This document shows positions 24,245 to 33,024 of a stretch of 33,486 nucleotides of DNA, one piece after another. Each line of letters opens with the position of its first letter. Positions within the stretch are counted from its first letter, which is position 1. The notes under the pieces were generated by a model. That model had not been told where the DNA came from. It was given only the letters and a program-made list of their open reading frames with translations, and ran no database searches. Made by a program: the position numbers and the translations under genes. This stretch comes from Actinomycetes bacterium. Lineage in GTDB: Bacteria > Actinomycetota > Acidimicrobiia > Acidimicrobiales > Acidimicrobiaceae. Location of the stretch: NCBI GenBank assembly GCA_021850605.1, contig JAJZLQ010000127.1, forward strand, positions 1 to 33,486, given 5' to 3'.

Positions 24245-25267
24245 GTGATAGGAAATGTATCTACACCGAGCGTGTTCGTCTACGATCCCACCGACTACCC
24301 ACTTAGCTGGTTGGAGGATCAAGGCGTCAAGGTTACGCTCGGCGTGCCGATCGCTTCCTCCGGCCGACATCGGCGCAAGTGGGACCCAGGTGAACTGATA
24401 GCCGCCGCCAAGGGTCATGAGGCACTTCTCGGGGCAAGCGGCGCCGTGATCAGCCCGGAGGTGATGGATGCGTTGCCGGAGCTTCGCTGCATAGCCAAGC
24501 TTGGTGTCGGCTACGAGGTGATCGATATCCAGGCCGCCACTGAACGGGGAATCCTGGTGGCGACGACTCCGGTCCACTCCGAAGTGGGCGTGGTCGCCGA
24601 GCATGCGCTCGCGCTCATCCTCGGCTTGTGCAAGCAGCTCCACTACTACGGGCCGAGCTACATAGCCGCCGGCGGATGGAAGGATCCTGAGCGCATGGCC
24701 CGCGACGTCGCCGGCTCCACAATCGGGATAGTGGGACTAGGCACCATCGGTCGCGCCGTCGCGACCCGCGCCGCCGGGCTGGGCGCAAGGATACTCGCCC
24801 ACGACGTTCGTCAGCTGGGCCGCGTGGACGGCATAGAGATGGTGAGTCTCGAGACTCTGCTTGGAGAGTCGGATGTAGTAAGCCTTCACGTCCCCGGGCG
24901 TCAGCCCGGCGATGGGCCGCTGCTAGGCGAGAGAGAACTCCAGCTCATGAAGAACGGCGCTCTCCTCGTGAATACCGCGCGGGGGAACCTTGTGGACAAG
25001 GGTCAGGTCGTGGCCAGGCTCAACGATGGGCGGCTTGGTGGTTATGCCGCGGACGTGTACCTTCCGGAGCCGCCACCGCCCGACGATCCGATCTTGTCGG
25101 CACCGAACGTGATCTTGACGCCGCACAGTGCCGCTTGGAGTCGGGACGTTCGACGCGACATGACACAGATGGCAATGGAGAACGTCTTGGCAATGCTGAG
25201 GGGTCAGACTCCCGACTCAGTGGTGAATCCCGAGGCGACTACAAGGATGAGAGGCAATCTTGTTTGA
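24245..25267 (+). CDS. D-isomer-specific 2-hydroxyacid dehydrogenase
   Basis: The family interconverts D-2-hydroxyacids and 2-oxoacids with NAD(P). I use the GTG at 24245 with AGGGAG seven bases upstream, giving 340 residues. The ORF-track start at 24164 lies on the promoter -35. The Rossmann motif GIVGLGTIGRAVATRAAGLG is near residue 160, the catalytic Arg is in NTARGNLVDK (about 245), and the family Glu and His are in YLPEPPPPDDP and LTPHSAAWS (about 293). It resembles phosphoglycerate- or glyoxylate/hydroxypyruvate-type dehydrogenases but lacks the ACT domain of serine-pathway SerA. It is first in an operon with an aldolase and importer, so oxidation of an imported hydroxyacid is likely. 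The substrate is not known. Confidence 0.9.
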   Translation: MIGNVSTPSVFVYDPTDYPLSWLEDQGVKVTLGVPIASSGRHRRKWDPGELIAAAKGHEALLGASGAVISPEVMDALPELRCIAKLGVGYEVIDIQAATERGILVATTPVHSEVGVVAEHALALILGLCKQLHYYGPSYIAAGGWKDPERMARDVAGSTIGIVGLGTIGRAVATRAAGLGARILAHDVRQLGRVDGIEMVSLETLLGESDVVSLHVPGRQPGDGPLLGERELQLMKNGALLVNTARGNLVDKGQVVARLNDGRLGGYAADVYLPEPPPPDDPILSAPNVILTPHSAAWSRDVRRDMTQMAMENVLAMLRGQTPDSVVNPEATTRMRGNLV

Positions 25268-26495
25268 TCCGACTGACGGCATAGAGGCTAAGAACATCCG
25301 CTTCGTGGGGTACTCGGACCAGGGAGGCATGCCAGGCGGGACCCAGGTGATGGTTCACGATGGTCACGTCTACATAGGAAAGAACGAGGGCGTCAGTGTT
25401 ATCGACGTGAAGGACCCTCGTAATCCTCGCGCGGTGAACTTCCTTGAAGGCTCTCCGAACTCCTGGCATATTCACCTTCAGGCGCACGGCAACCTTCTAC
25501 TGGTAATCGACTCCATTGACTTTTACATGGTCAAGCCGGTGGAGAAGGATTACTACGGGAAGTCGATCTCAGGAGTTCACTCAAGCATGTACGGCGTCCG
25601 CGGCAAGGACTTCGCCGCGGGCATGCGCGTCTATGACATTGAGAACCCTGCCGAACCGCGCTTGATCGGGTATTTGCCCGTCGATGGCTGCGGCCTCCAC
25701 CGTATATGGTACGACGGCGGCCGCTATGCCTATGCCTCCGCGCTTCTGGACGGCTATACCGACCACATCCTTTTGATAATCGATCTAGCCGACCCGACTA
25801 ATCCCGTTGAAGCCGGGCGCTGGTGGATACCGGGCATGTGGCGCGACGGAGGGGAGGAGCCGACCTGGAAGAACCGGGTTGCCCTGCACCACGCGGTTGT
25901 CGCTGACGGCATCGCCTATGGAGGCTGGCGCGATGGAGGAATGACCATCGTCGACGTCCGGGATCCGTCCGCCCCCCAACTCATTGCCCACCGGAACTGG
26001 TGCCCTCCTTACGGGGGCGGGACCCATTCCTGCCTGCCGCTGCTCGATCGAGACCTCCTCATCGTGGCGGACGAGGCGGTTCTTGATAATTGCGAGGACG
26101 GGATCAAGTACAGCTGGGTCTTCGACATTCGCGAAAAGTCGAACCCTGTGAGCATTTCGACGCTGCCTACTCCCAAGGAGAAGGAGTACTGCAAGGAGCC
26201 GGGGCACTTCGGCCCACACAACCTTCACGAGAACCGCGTAGGCAGCTTCATCTCCTCCGAGGTCATCTTCGCGACCTATCAGAATGCGGGTCTTCGGGTC
26301 TTCGACATCCGAGATCCCTATCGCCCTGAGGAGCTTGGCTATTTCGTTCCGCCGTTTCCGGAACGTATGACCGAGAGGCGCAAGAACCGCCCGCTTGCTA
26401 CGCACACGACCGATGTCTACGTGGACAGCAACGGCCTGGCCTACCTGAGTGATTACAACGCCGGTCTTTACATCGTCGAGTATCTCGGCAACTGA
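25260..26495 (+). CDS. LVIVD-repeat beta-propeller protein, histidine-rich
   Basis: About seven to eight repeats of roughly 45 residues end in patterns such as GVSVIDVKDPRNPR, GMRVYDIENPAEPRLIGYL, LLIIDLADPTNPVEAG, GMTIVDVRDPSAPQLI and GLRVFDIRDPYRPEELGYF, the LVIVD propeller signature. The 411-residue protein has no signal peptide or membrane span, so it should be cytoplasmic. Histidines recur once per blade at similar places (SWHIHLQ, GLHRIWYD, ALHHAVVA, GTHSCLPL, GPHNLHEN, ATHTTDVY), suggesting a metal site at the propeller axis. The start is TTG at 25260 after GAGAGG, overlapping the dehydrogenase stop by eight bases. The family has no assigned reaction. A metalloenzyme role in the same pathway is my inference. 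Confidence 0.75.
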   Translation: MFDPTDGIEAKNIRFVGYSDQGGMPGGTQVMVHDGHVYIGKNEGVSVIDVKDPRNPRAVNFLEGSPNSWHIHLQAHGNLLLVIDSIDFYMVKPVEKDYYGKSISGVHSSMYGVRGKDFAAGMRVYDIENPAEPRLIGYLPVDGCGLHRIWYDGGRYAYASALLDGYTDHILLIIDLADPTNPVEAGRWWIPGMWRDGGEEPTWKNRVALHHAVVADGIAYGGWRDGGMTIVDVRDPSAPQLIAHRNWCPPYGGGTHSCLPLLDRDLLIVADEAVLDNCEDGIKYSWVFDIREKSNPVSISTLPTPKEKEYCKEPGHFGPHNLHENRVGSFISSEVIFATYQNAGLRVFDIRDPYRPEELGYFVPPFPERMTERRKNRPLATHTTDVYVDSNGLAYLSDYNAGLYIVEYLGN

Positions 26496-26539
26496 GCCGG
26501 GCTCGCTGAAAGCAATCTTAGAGAAGGAGAAGTTTCCAG

Positions 26540-27451
26540 ATGGCCTATGACGCAGCGGACCCTAGATCGAGTCTGGGAGCCGGCGCCCAAAAGGCGGCCG
26601 CAAAAGGATACGGCCTCGCAAGCTACGTAAAGTTCTATGAGACGGATCCGCAGGTGGTGGACGAGTCGAGTCGCACTTGGCTCGCACGCGGCGCGTACTT
26701 TGTGGTGGCCTACACCGAGGCCAAGGCCGGAACAATCCTGACGCGACAGGGGCAGGCTGACGAGTACATGGTCTTGGTCCCGGATGCCGAGGGCAAGATC
26801 GAGGTGACCGCGGGCGACGAGCGCCTCGCCGTAAGCGGGCCTTGGGTTGTAATCGTGCCACCCGGCGACAGCGAGATCGCCTTGGCCGCAGAGGGCCGCG
26901 TGGTACGCATCTTCAGCCATTTGGCAGCCGACCTGGCCGCGATGAGCGCGAACGCATCCATATACGAATTCGCCCATCCGAACCTGGATGACTACGCGTC
27001 ATGGCCGGCTCCAAAAAACGGGTACGCGATCCGTGCCTACAGCCTGGATGTGGAGCCAACCCCTGGCCGGTTCGGCAGGATCTGGAGATCGTCGAACCTG
27101 ATGGTCAACTACTCCTATCCGCGACCCGGGCCGCGGGACGTTACCAAGATGTCCCCGCATACCCACGAGGGGTTTGAGCAGGGGTCTCTCGTGCTGGGAG
27201 GGAGCTTTGTACACCACGTTCGTTATCCCTGGACAACTGACATGCGGTACTGGCGCAACGATGAGCACGACATATGCGCCGGCCCCTCATTGGCTGTCAT
27301 TCCTCCGCTTCTCATCCATACAAGCCAGCAGGTAGGGCGGGAGATTAATCAGCTCGTGGACATCTTCGGACCTCCCAGGTTCGACTTTTCGCAGATGGAG
27401 GGATGGGTGTTGAACTCCGAGGAGTATCCGATGCCCGGGGAGTCGGCATGA
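26540..27451 (+). CDS. Bicupin-type protein
   Basis: The 303-residue protein shows two beta-barrel-like halves. The first (about residues 50-125) has EAKAGTILTRQGQADEYMVLVPDAEGKIEV and VPPGDSEIAL without metal-ligand His. The second (about 200-285) has SPHTHEGFEQGSLVLGGSF followed by PPLLIHTSQQVG, giving a His-x-His...Glu/Gln...His set typical of metal-binding cupins. So the C-terminal barrel is probably catalytic and the N-terminal one structural. AGAAGGAGAAG ends seven bases before the ATG. The stop overlaps the RraA-like gene (ATGA). Dioxygenase, isomerase or lyase activity are all possible in this superfamily, and the sequence does not decide. Confidence 0.75.
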   Translation: MAYDAADPRSSLGAGAQKAAAKGYGLASYVKFYETDPQVVDESSRTWLARGAYFVVAYTEAKAGTILTRQGQADEYMVLVPDAEGKIEVTAGDERLAVSGPWVVIVPPGDSEIALAAEGRVVRIFSHLAADLAAMSANASIYEFAHPNLDDYASWPAPKNGYAIRAYSLDVEPTPGRFGRIWRSSNLMVNYSYPRPGPRDVTKMSPHTHEGFEQGSLVLGGSFVHHVRYPWTTDMRYWRNDEHDICAGPSLAVIPPLLIHTSQQVGREINQLVDIFGPPRFDFSQMEGWVLNSEEYPMPGESA

Positions 27452-28056
27452 GTATTGCGACACTCGACACCCCAGGTGAATTCGAGCGAGCGGCCGGTCC
27501 GATCATCGGTGGGCTATCCAAGCTGCCCTGTGCGAACATCGCGGATGCAATGGACCGCTTGGGTGTGGCCGAAGGGATACGCGCCATGTGGGCGGGGGCC
27601 AAGTTGGCAGGTCCCGCATATACCGTCTGGACCCGCTCCGGTGACAACCGGGCGGTTCACCAGGCCATAGACGCCGCACAGCCGGGAGATGTCCTGGTGG
27701 TTAACGGAGGTGGCGACACGACTCGCGCTCTGATTGGTGAGCTGATGGCGACACGTGCCGCCAAGCGCCGCCTGGGCGGTTTTGTGATCGACGGAGCAAT
27801 CAGGGATAGGGAGATGATAGGGGAGCTCGGTCTTCCCGTCTTCGCCCGTGGCGCAACTCCTGCTGGCCCATACAAGAACGGTCCGGGACGCCTGCTTTGC
27901 CCTGTGGCAATCGGCGGCGTTTGCGTCCTTCCCGGCGATATCGTCCTGGGCGATGGTGACGGCGTGGTGGTCGTGCCTAGGGCAATGGGAGCGACGGTCC
28001 TAGAGGCTGCTCGAGAGATCGAGAAGACCGAGTTCGCGAAAAGAGCCTCTTATTAA
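27448..28056 (+). CDS. RraA-like aldolase/decarboxylase (HMG/CHA aldolase family)
   Basis: The 202-residue protein, from the ATG at 27448 overlapping the bicupin stop, has the family core VNGGGDTTRALIGELMATRAAKRRLGGFVIDGAIRDREMIGELGLPVFARG. The Arg-Asp pair in DGAIRD and the upstream Gly-Glu-Leu loop form the divalent-metal and pyruvate-enolate site of class II 4-hydroxy-4-methyl-2-oxoglutarate/4-carboxy-4-hydroxy-2-oxoadipate aldolases, which also decarboxylate oxaloacetate. RraA, the RNase E inhibitor, shares the fold, but the catalytic residues and operon position favour an enzyme. It probably cleaves or decarboxylates a 2-oxoacid made by the dehydrogenase. Exact substrate unknown. Confidence 0.88.
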   Translation: MSIATLDTPGEFERAAGPIIGGLSKLPCANIADAMDRLGVAEGIRAMWAGAKLAGPAYTVWTRSGDNRAVHQAIDAAQPGDVLVVNGGGDTTRALIGELMATRAAKRRLGGFVIDGAIRDREMIGELGLPVFARGATPAGPYKNGPGRLLCPVAIGGVCVLPGDIVLGDGDGVVVVPRAMGATVLEAAREIEKTEFAKRASY

Positions 28057-28099
28057 ACCGCGTAGGCATAATGTCTGCGCATTCACTATGGGGAGATCC

Positions 28100-29368
28100 A
28101 TGAAGGGGAATACGACCTGGATGCCGAAGAGGAAGATCGCTCCCGTGGCGACTGCCGTCGGCGTTGCACTTATGGCCGCAGCATGCGGCTCAAGCAGCTC
28201 TGCGTCCACCTCCACGCAGAGCGGCTCAGGAACTACCGTGGCGAACAAGGCGCCGATTATCGTCGGCTTGGCGGCACCGCTTACCGGAGGGAACCCGAGC
28301 GAGGGCACTTCTGAGGAGACAATCGCCAAGGACGCCGTGGCCGCCATCAACAAGGCGGGCGGAGTGGATGGCCATCCGTTGTCCCTGCTCGTCAGGGACA
28401 CAGGCGGAGTTTCGCCGACCGGGGCAGTGTCGGCCTTCGAGTCGCTCTCATCGAGTGGCGCAGCTGTGGTCCTGGGCGAGTGGACATCCACCAACTTCCA
28501 GGCGGCGTGCACCGTGGCCATGGCCGAGCACGTGGTGCTGATTGCCCACGCCTCCGCAACCGATGGTCTGACCAACGGAATGACCTACTGCTTCCGCGAC
28601 GAGTACCAGGTGGCTCAGTCCACGGGGGCGATGTTCGGAGTTGCCAGGGCCAACGGATGGACCAAGATCGCCATCGCCGCTGACAGCACCAGCTTTGGCG
28701 CCGCCGAGGCTGACTCCTGGGCCTCTCTTGCGGGCAGCTACGGCGCTTCCATCGTCGCCAATGTCAACTGGGCCTCGCCAGCGACGGACCTGACCGCCCA
28801 GGTCGCCAAGATCGCCAGCAGCGGCGCGCAGGCGGTGTTCGTGGGGAGTGGCTCCGGTCCGGACGTCACCCTCCTGGCCAAGACCATGGCTCAGATGAAC
28901 GTCAAGCTACCGATCTTCGGCCCCGGCGGCATCAATGCGCCAGGCGTCGCTGCAGCGGCCGCCTCCGCCTACAACACGCTTCCCGAGGTGCTCAACATAA
29001 CGAGCTACGACTCGTCGGTTCCCAAGGAGAAGGCGTTCATGGACAAGATCTCGGCCCAAACGGGAATCTCCCAGGGCGGTGGCAATCCGACCCGCCTGTG
29101 GGACGCCTTCCAGATCGCGGCTGCGGGCCTCAAAGCCTCCCATGGCAAGGGTGGACTTGCGCTCGTGAACGCCTTACAGGGACTCGGCAAATTCCCGACC
29201 CTGGCCGGCGGCCCCGGAAGCTACGTTCAGTTCACCGCCACGCAGCACTCCGGGCTCTTTGGCCCTGAGATGCTCAGCGTCTATAAGTGGGATAAAGGTT
29301 CGAGCAGCTTCGTCTATGACGCGAGTCTTTCGAAGCTGGCCGACGCATCCCCGGGCGTAAACGGCTAG
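28100..29368 (+). CDS. Branched-chain amino-acid-type ABC transporter substrate-binding lipoprotein
   Basis: A LivK-type periplasmic-binding lipoprotein. With ATG 28100 (GGGGAG four bases upstream) the signal peptide runs MKGNTTWMPKRK plus a hydrophobic core to a lipobox ending AAAC at Cys29, followed by a Ser/Thr-rich linker typical of Gram-positive lipoproteins. ATG 28088 is an alternative start. The mature part is type I: IIVGLAAPLTGGNPSEG, AINKAGGVDGHPLSLLVRDTGG, VVLGEWTSTNFQAACTVA and LWDAFQIAAAGLKA. It lies 43 bases after the aldolase and before the permease. Such proteins bind amino acids, aromatic acids, urea or small carboxylates. The operon suggests an organic acid, not necessarily an amino acid. 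Confidence 0.92.
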   Translation: MKGNTTWMPKRKIAPVATAVGVALMAAACGSSSSASTSTQSGSGTTVANKAPIIVGLAAPLTGGNPSEGTSEETIAKDAVAAINKAGGVDGHPLSLLVRDTGGVSPTGAVSAFESLSSSGAAVVLGEWTSTNFQAACTVAMAEHVVLIAHASATDGLTNGMTYCFRDEYQVAQSTGAMFGVARANGWTKIAIAADSTSFGAAEADSWASLAGSYGASIVANVNWASPATDLTAQVAKIASSGAQAVFVGSGSGPDVTLLAKTMAQMNVKLPIFGPGGINAPGVAAAAASAYNTLPEVLNITSYDSSVPKEKAFMDKISAQTGISQGGGNPTRLWDAFQIAAAGLKASHGKGGLALVNALQGLGKFPTLAGGPGSYVQFTATQHSGLFGPEMLSVYKWDKGSSSFVYDASLSKLADASPGVNG

Positions 29369-29397
29369 GCGGCAAAGGAAAGCGGGGGAGCATCAGA

Positions 29398-30279
29398 ATG
29401 TCTGAGTTCGTTGGAGCAGTCATCTCTGCGCTGTTTTTCGGAACCGCCCTGGGAATGATGGCTCTTGGCTTTACTCTCAGCTACACGGTTTCGAAGGTAT
29501 TCAACTTTGCTGTTGGCCAGTTCGCGATCCTCGGTGCGTTGTTGGCGATCAAGCTGCACTTCACGACTTCGGTGGTGGTAAACGACCTGGTCGCCATCCT
29601 GATCTCGGCGGCTCTGGGCGCAGTTGTCTACCTCGTGGCTTTGAGATGGCCCGAGAACCATGGTGCCGACCCGCTTACCCTCGTCATCATCACGTTCGGC
29701 GTGGGTTTGGTGGTAGAGCAGCTGGTGACCCGGGAATGGGGCAGCTACAGCTTCACGGCTCCGTCCATCGTGAATGGTGGCTTCACCTTGGTCGGCAACG
29801 AAGTGCCGTGGCAGGGGATCATCTTCCTGGCGATTGCCGGTGCGACCGTGTATGGTCTTGCGCTCCTGCAGCGCAAGACCATCGCCGGGAAGCAGATTCT
29901 CGCCCTGGGGGCAAACCGTGAGGCGGCGCGCTTTTACGGAATCAACGACACCATCATGGTGAGCATCGCCTGGGCCATGTCCTTCATGGTCCTGGCCATT
30001 GCTGGAACACTGTTCATGCCGTTGACCGGCGTTTCCATAAGCACCGATATCACCTACGGGATAGAGGCTTTCGCTGCGGCCGTGGTCGGCGGACTGGGGA
30101 ACCCCGGCGGAGCAATGGCAGGAGGGCTGATCGTAGGATTCGTCAGTACACTCGCCGGGACGTATTTGAATCCGAACATCATGGACCTTCTTGCGTTCGC
30201 CATGCTCTTCCTCTTCCTTGTCTTCAAGCCAAGTGGATTGACGGGAAGCGCTGTGGAGATATTGGGGCCTAGAGCATGA
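29398..30279 (+). CDS. Branched-chain amino-acid-type ABC transporter permease (LivH-like)
   Basis: The 293-residue integral membrane protein has about eight spans. LivH hallmarks are ALGFTLSYTVSKVFNFAVGQFAILGA near residue 25, LALGANREAARFYGIN near 170 (the EAA-like ATPase-contact loop), and YGIEAFAAAVVGGLGNPGGAMAGGLIVGFV near 220. It starts at 29398 after a GGGGGAG site and overlaps the next permease by ATGA. All family regions are present with no sign of decay. Confidence 0.93.
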   Translation: MSEFVGAVISALFFGTALGMMALGFTLSYTVSKVFNFAVGQFAILGALLAIKLHFTTSVVVNDLVAILISAALGAVVYLVALRWPENHGADPLTLVIITFGVGLVVEQLVTREWGSYSFTAPSIVNGGFTLVGNEVPWQGIIFLAIAGATVYGLALLQRKTIAGKQILALGANREAARFYGINDTIMVSIAWAMSFMVLAIAGTLFMPLTGVSISTDITYGIEAFAAAVVGGLGNPGGAMAGGLIVGFVSTLAGTYLNPNIMDLLAFAMLFLFLVFKPSGLTGSAVEILGPRA

Positions 30280-31385
30280 AACCGACGAACGGTAATGGCG
30301 GCGGTATGGCGCCAGGCCGCCGCAGAGCATTTGTGCGCTCGAAAGCATCGACTACGCATGCGGGACTCATTTGGGGTGATGCCGTCATGGTCGCGGCCTT
30401 GGCGGCACTCTTCGTGCTGACAGTTGGAAGGCATTCGGACTTCGCGACCACTACGGTGATCAACTTCGGTCTGTTCACCCTCTTGGCCGCGAGCCTGCAG
30501 CTGATGCTGGGTTTCACCAACCAGGCTTCGCTGACTCAAGCGGGTGTGTACGGCGTCGGTGCCTACGTCTCGATTCTGGTGGAGACGAAACTTGGTGCGC
30601 CAATCGGCCTCGCGCTCGTGGCGGCGGTGCTGGCGGGTGCTCTCATGGGTCTGCTCTTTGCCCTGCCGCTACGAAGGTTGCGCGAGCACTTTCTGGCCAT
30701 GGCGACACTTGCGGCCCAGGTGATCCTGACAACCGCCTTCACGCATCTCAATGGTCTAACCGGCGGTATCAACGGAGAGGTGGCGCCGGCCGCGCACCTC
30801 AATTCCGTCACAATGTTGGCGATCCTGCTCGCTGTGAGCTGTGCGGTTCTCGTGGCCTTGAGCCATCTCCGCGTCAGCCGAATCGGAAGGCAACTCCTGG
30901 CCCTCAAGGTCGACGAGACCATGGCTTCCTCAGTTGGCATCGACGTGGGGCGCCTTCGGATCATCGTCGTGATCGTCGCGTTCGCCATCGCCGCGGGAGC
31001 CGGCTTCATGCTCACTGAGACGTCGGCATTTATAGCGCCTGAGAATTTTACGCTGACTACGTCACTTGCCGTGCTCGTTGCGGTCGTGCTGGGTGGGCGC
31101 TCACTTAGGTGGGGAACCTTGGTTGGCGCAGGTGTCTACAGCGCGCTTGTGGCCGAGACGATCTCTTTCCCGGGCCTATCGACGATAATCATCGGTGTCG
31201 CCCTGGTTGTCATTCTTGGATACGCGCCTGGCGGCCTCACCGGCCTCCAGCCCGCCAAGTGGGCCAGGGCCATGGTCTCGAGAGTCCGACCTGACGTCGC
31301 AAGGGCGGCGCACACCGACTCGGCCACACGACACTTACACGCATCCGATCAGACGGCTCCGGAGCCGGAGGTGATGGCCAAGTGA
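30276..31385 (+). CDS. Branched-chain amino-acid-type ABC transporter permease (LivM-like)
   Basis: The 369-residue membrane protein has LivM features: LLAASLQLMLGFTNQASLTQAGVYGVGAYVS, then LPLRRLREHFLAMATLAAQVI and LLALKVDETMASSVGIDVGRLRIIVVIVAFAIAAGAG, which holds the ATPase-contact loop. The N-terminal 30 residues are basic and non-membrane, and the last 50 form a polar tail. It overlaps livH-like (ATGA) and livG-like (GTGA) genes, so the importer subunits are translationally linked. Confidence 0.93.
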   Translation: MKPTNGNGGGMAPGRRRAFVRSKASTTHAGLIWGDAVMVAALAALFVLTVGRHSDFATTTVINFGLFTLLAASLQLMLGFTNQASLTQAGVYGVGAYVSILVETKLGAPIGLALVAAVLAGALMGLLFALPLRRLREHFLAMATLAAQVILTTAFTHLNGLTGGINGEVAPAAHLNSVTMLAILLAVSCAVLVALSHLRVSRIGRQLLALKVDETMASSVGIDVGRLRIIVVIVAFAIAAGAGFMLTETSAFIAPENFTLTTSLAVLVAVVLGGRSLRWGTLVGAGVYSALVAETISFPGLSTIIIGVALVVILGYAPGGLTGLQPAKWARAMVSRVRPDVARAAHTDSATRHLHASDQTAPEPEVMAK

Positions 31386-32149
31386 AGACGGTGCAGGAGC
31401 GGGCTGGATCGCAGGTTCTCAGAATCAGCGGACTCTGCAAGAGCTTCGGAGGGCTAAATGTCCTTTCCAATTTCGAGCTCGAAATACCCCACGCCGAGGA
31501 CATGGCAGTGGCGGTGCTGGGCCAGAACGGCGCAGGCAAAACCACGCTCGTCAACCTGATCACCAGGATTCTCCCGGTTGATGCTGGCACAATCGAGGTC
31601 TACGGCAATGACGTTCTGTCACTGCCCGCTCGCGCCCTCGCCCCCATGGGCGTTGGCAGGACCTTTCAGACTCCGAGGCTCTTGTTGGATGACACCGTGC
31701 TCGACAATGTGTTGCTCGGCTCTGTGGCACAAGGGAACTGGCACGGTCAGGCCAGGCGGAAGTTGCTCGCCGATGCACAGGAGGCTCTGGAGGCGGTGAG
31801 CCTGGCTGACCAGGCCGGGCGTGCAATTCGGTCGCTTCCGTTCGGCTCCCGCAAGCTCGTCGAGCTAGCAAGGGCCCTGATCGGGCATCCGCGTGTTCTC
31901 CTGCTCGACGAACCAGCTGCAGGATTGAGCCAGGTCGAGGAGGAGCACCTTGCGGAGGTTCTTGTCCGACTCCGGGCGTCGGGCATGACGCTTTTGCTCA
32001 TTGAGCATCGGATGATGCTTGTCAAGGCGGTCGCGCAACGGGTGGTCATGATGGCGAGCGGAAAGGTCGTCTTCGACGGCACTGTCGCCGAAGCTCTTGA
32101 CAGCTCCGTCGTGAAAGAGGGCTACCTGGGAACCCAGGTAGCCGGATAG
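31382..32149 (+). CDS. Branched-chain amino-acid-type ABC transporter ATPase (LivG-like)
   Basis: A 255-residue ABC ATPase. Walker A is GQNGAGKTT (about residue 47), the Q-loop region includes GVGRTFQTPRLLLDDTVLDNVLLG, Walker B is VLLLDEPAAGL and the switch His is in LLIEHRM. The signature is LPFGSRKLVELARAL, a variant of the canonical LSGGQ, and Liv ATPases commonly vary here. The GTG start overlaps the permease stop. It pairs with the LivF-like ATPase after a 22-base gap. Confidence 0.92.
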   Translation: MKTVQERAGSQVLRISGLCKSFGGLNVLSNFELEIPHAEDMAVAVLGQNGAGKTTLVNLITRILPVDAGTIEVYGNDVLSLPARALAPMGVGRTFQTPRLLLDDTVLDNVLLGSVAQGNWHGQARRKLLADAQEALEAVSLADQAGRAIRSLPFGSRKLVELARALIGHPRVLLLDEPAAGLSQVEEEHLAEVLVRLRASGMTLLLIEHRMMLVKAVAQRVVMMASGKVVFDGTVAEALDSSVVKEGYLGTQVAG

Positions 32150-32171
32150 CTGCGCGGAAGGGTACGGGTTT

Positions 32172-32927
32172 ATGGTTTTGGACGGTGGTCCACCCGCCGA
32201 GAGGGCGGGGATGAATTTCGAGGAAGCGTCTGCACTCGAGGCGCAAGAGCTGGTATTCAAGTACGATGCCCTGGTTGCTCTGCGTGGCGTTTCGATCAAG
32301 GTTCGGCCCGGAGAAGCCGTGGGAATCGTCGGCGTCAACGGCGCCGGGAAGTCCACCTTGGTGAAGGTGTTGGCCGGCTTTCTGCGAGCATCCTCGGGGA
32401 GACACCGCTTCTTGGGCATGGACATGGACGGCAAGACCGCTCGGCGGCACATGCGGGAGGGCTTGGTTCTCGTTCCCGAGGGCCGTCAGATTGCGACACG
32501 CCTCACAGTTGAGGACAACCTTGCGATCGGTGGCTCGTGTTTCGGCTGGCACCGTCCTACGACCGAGGCGATCGACTTTGCATTCGAAGTATTTCCCGAG
32601 TTGGCGGACCATCGTGCGAGAAATGCCGGGGCCTTGAGTGGCGGCCAGCAACAGATGGTGGCAATCGCCAGGGCGCTTGTCGCCCACCCGAAGATGCTGG
32701 TACTTGATGAGCCTTCACAGGGACTCGCGCCGTTTCTTCAGGAGCGCCTGGCTGGATCCTTCCACTCCCTCCGAGAGGCGGGGATCACTTTGCTCGTGGT
32801 GGAGCAGAATCTCTCGTTTGCTCGGCAGTGCACCAGTCGTGTGTACTCGATCGTCAACGGCCAGGTCGGCTTTGATGGCGGCTGGGAGCAGTTCGTTGCA
32901 CAAGGCGGTCTGATAGGCGCTCACTAG
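32172..32927 (+). CDS. Branched-chain amino-acid-type ABC transporter ATPase (LivF-like)
   Basis: A 251-residue ABC ATPase with Walker A GVNGAGKST, the LivF-type VPEGRQIATRLTVEDNLAIGG, canonical signature LSGGQQQMVAIARAL, Walker B MLVLDEPSQGLAP and switch LLVVEQN. The first 13 residues are not family-like, so the ATG at 32211 is an alternative start. It is the last importer gene. The cluster then ends at an IS110 remnant. Confidence 0.92.
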   Translation: MVLDGGPPAERAGMNFEEASALEAQELVFKYDALVALRGVSIKVRPGEAVGIVGVNGAGKSTLVKVLAGFLRASSGRHRFLGMDMDGKTARRHMREGLVLVPEGRQIATRLTVEDNLAIGGSCFGWHRPTTEAIDFAFEVFPELADHRARNAGALSGGQQQMVAIARALVAHPKMLVLDEPSQGLAPFLQERLAGSFHSLREAGITLLVVEQNLSFARQCTSRVYSIVNGQVGFDGGWEQFVAQGGLIGAH

Positions 32928-33024
32928 CCGTTGGCCTGCCGAGACCCCGCGACCATGATTCATGAGGCAGGGACGGACTTTACCGCGCCGGGCGAGGAGC
33001 GGTCGGCCAACCCGTACGCCTTAG
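32928..33024. other. Short spacer before IS110 fragment
   Basis: Less than 100 bases separate the LivF-like stop from the transposase similarity. I see no hairpin with a T-run, and no clear insertion-sequence end. Part of this stretch may be a frameshifted piece of the transposase (SANPYAL region). Confidence 0.35.
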
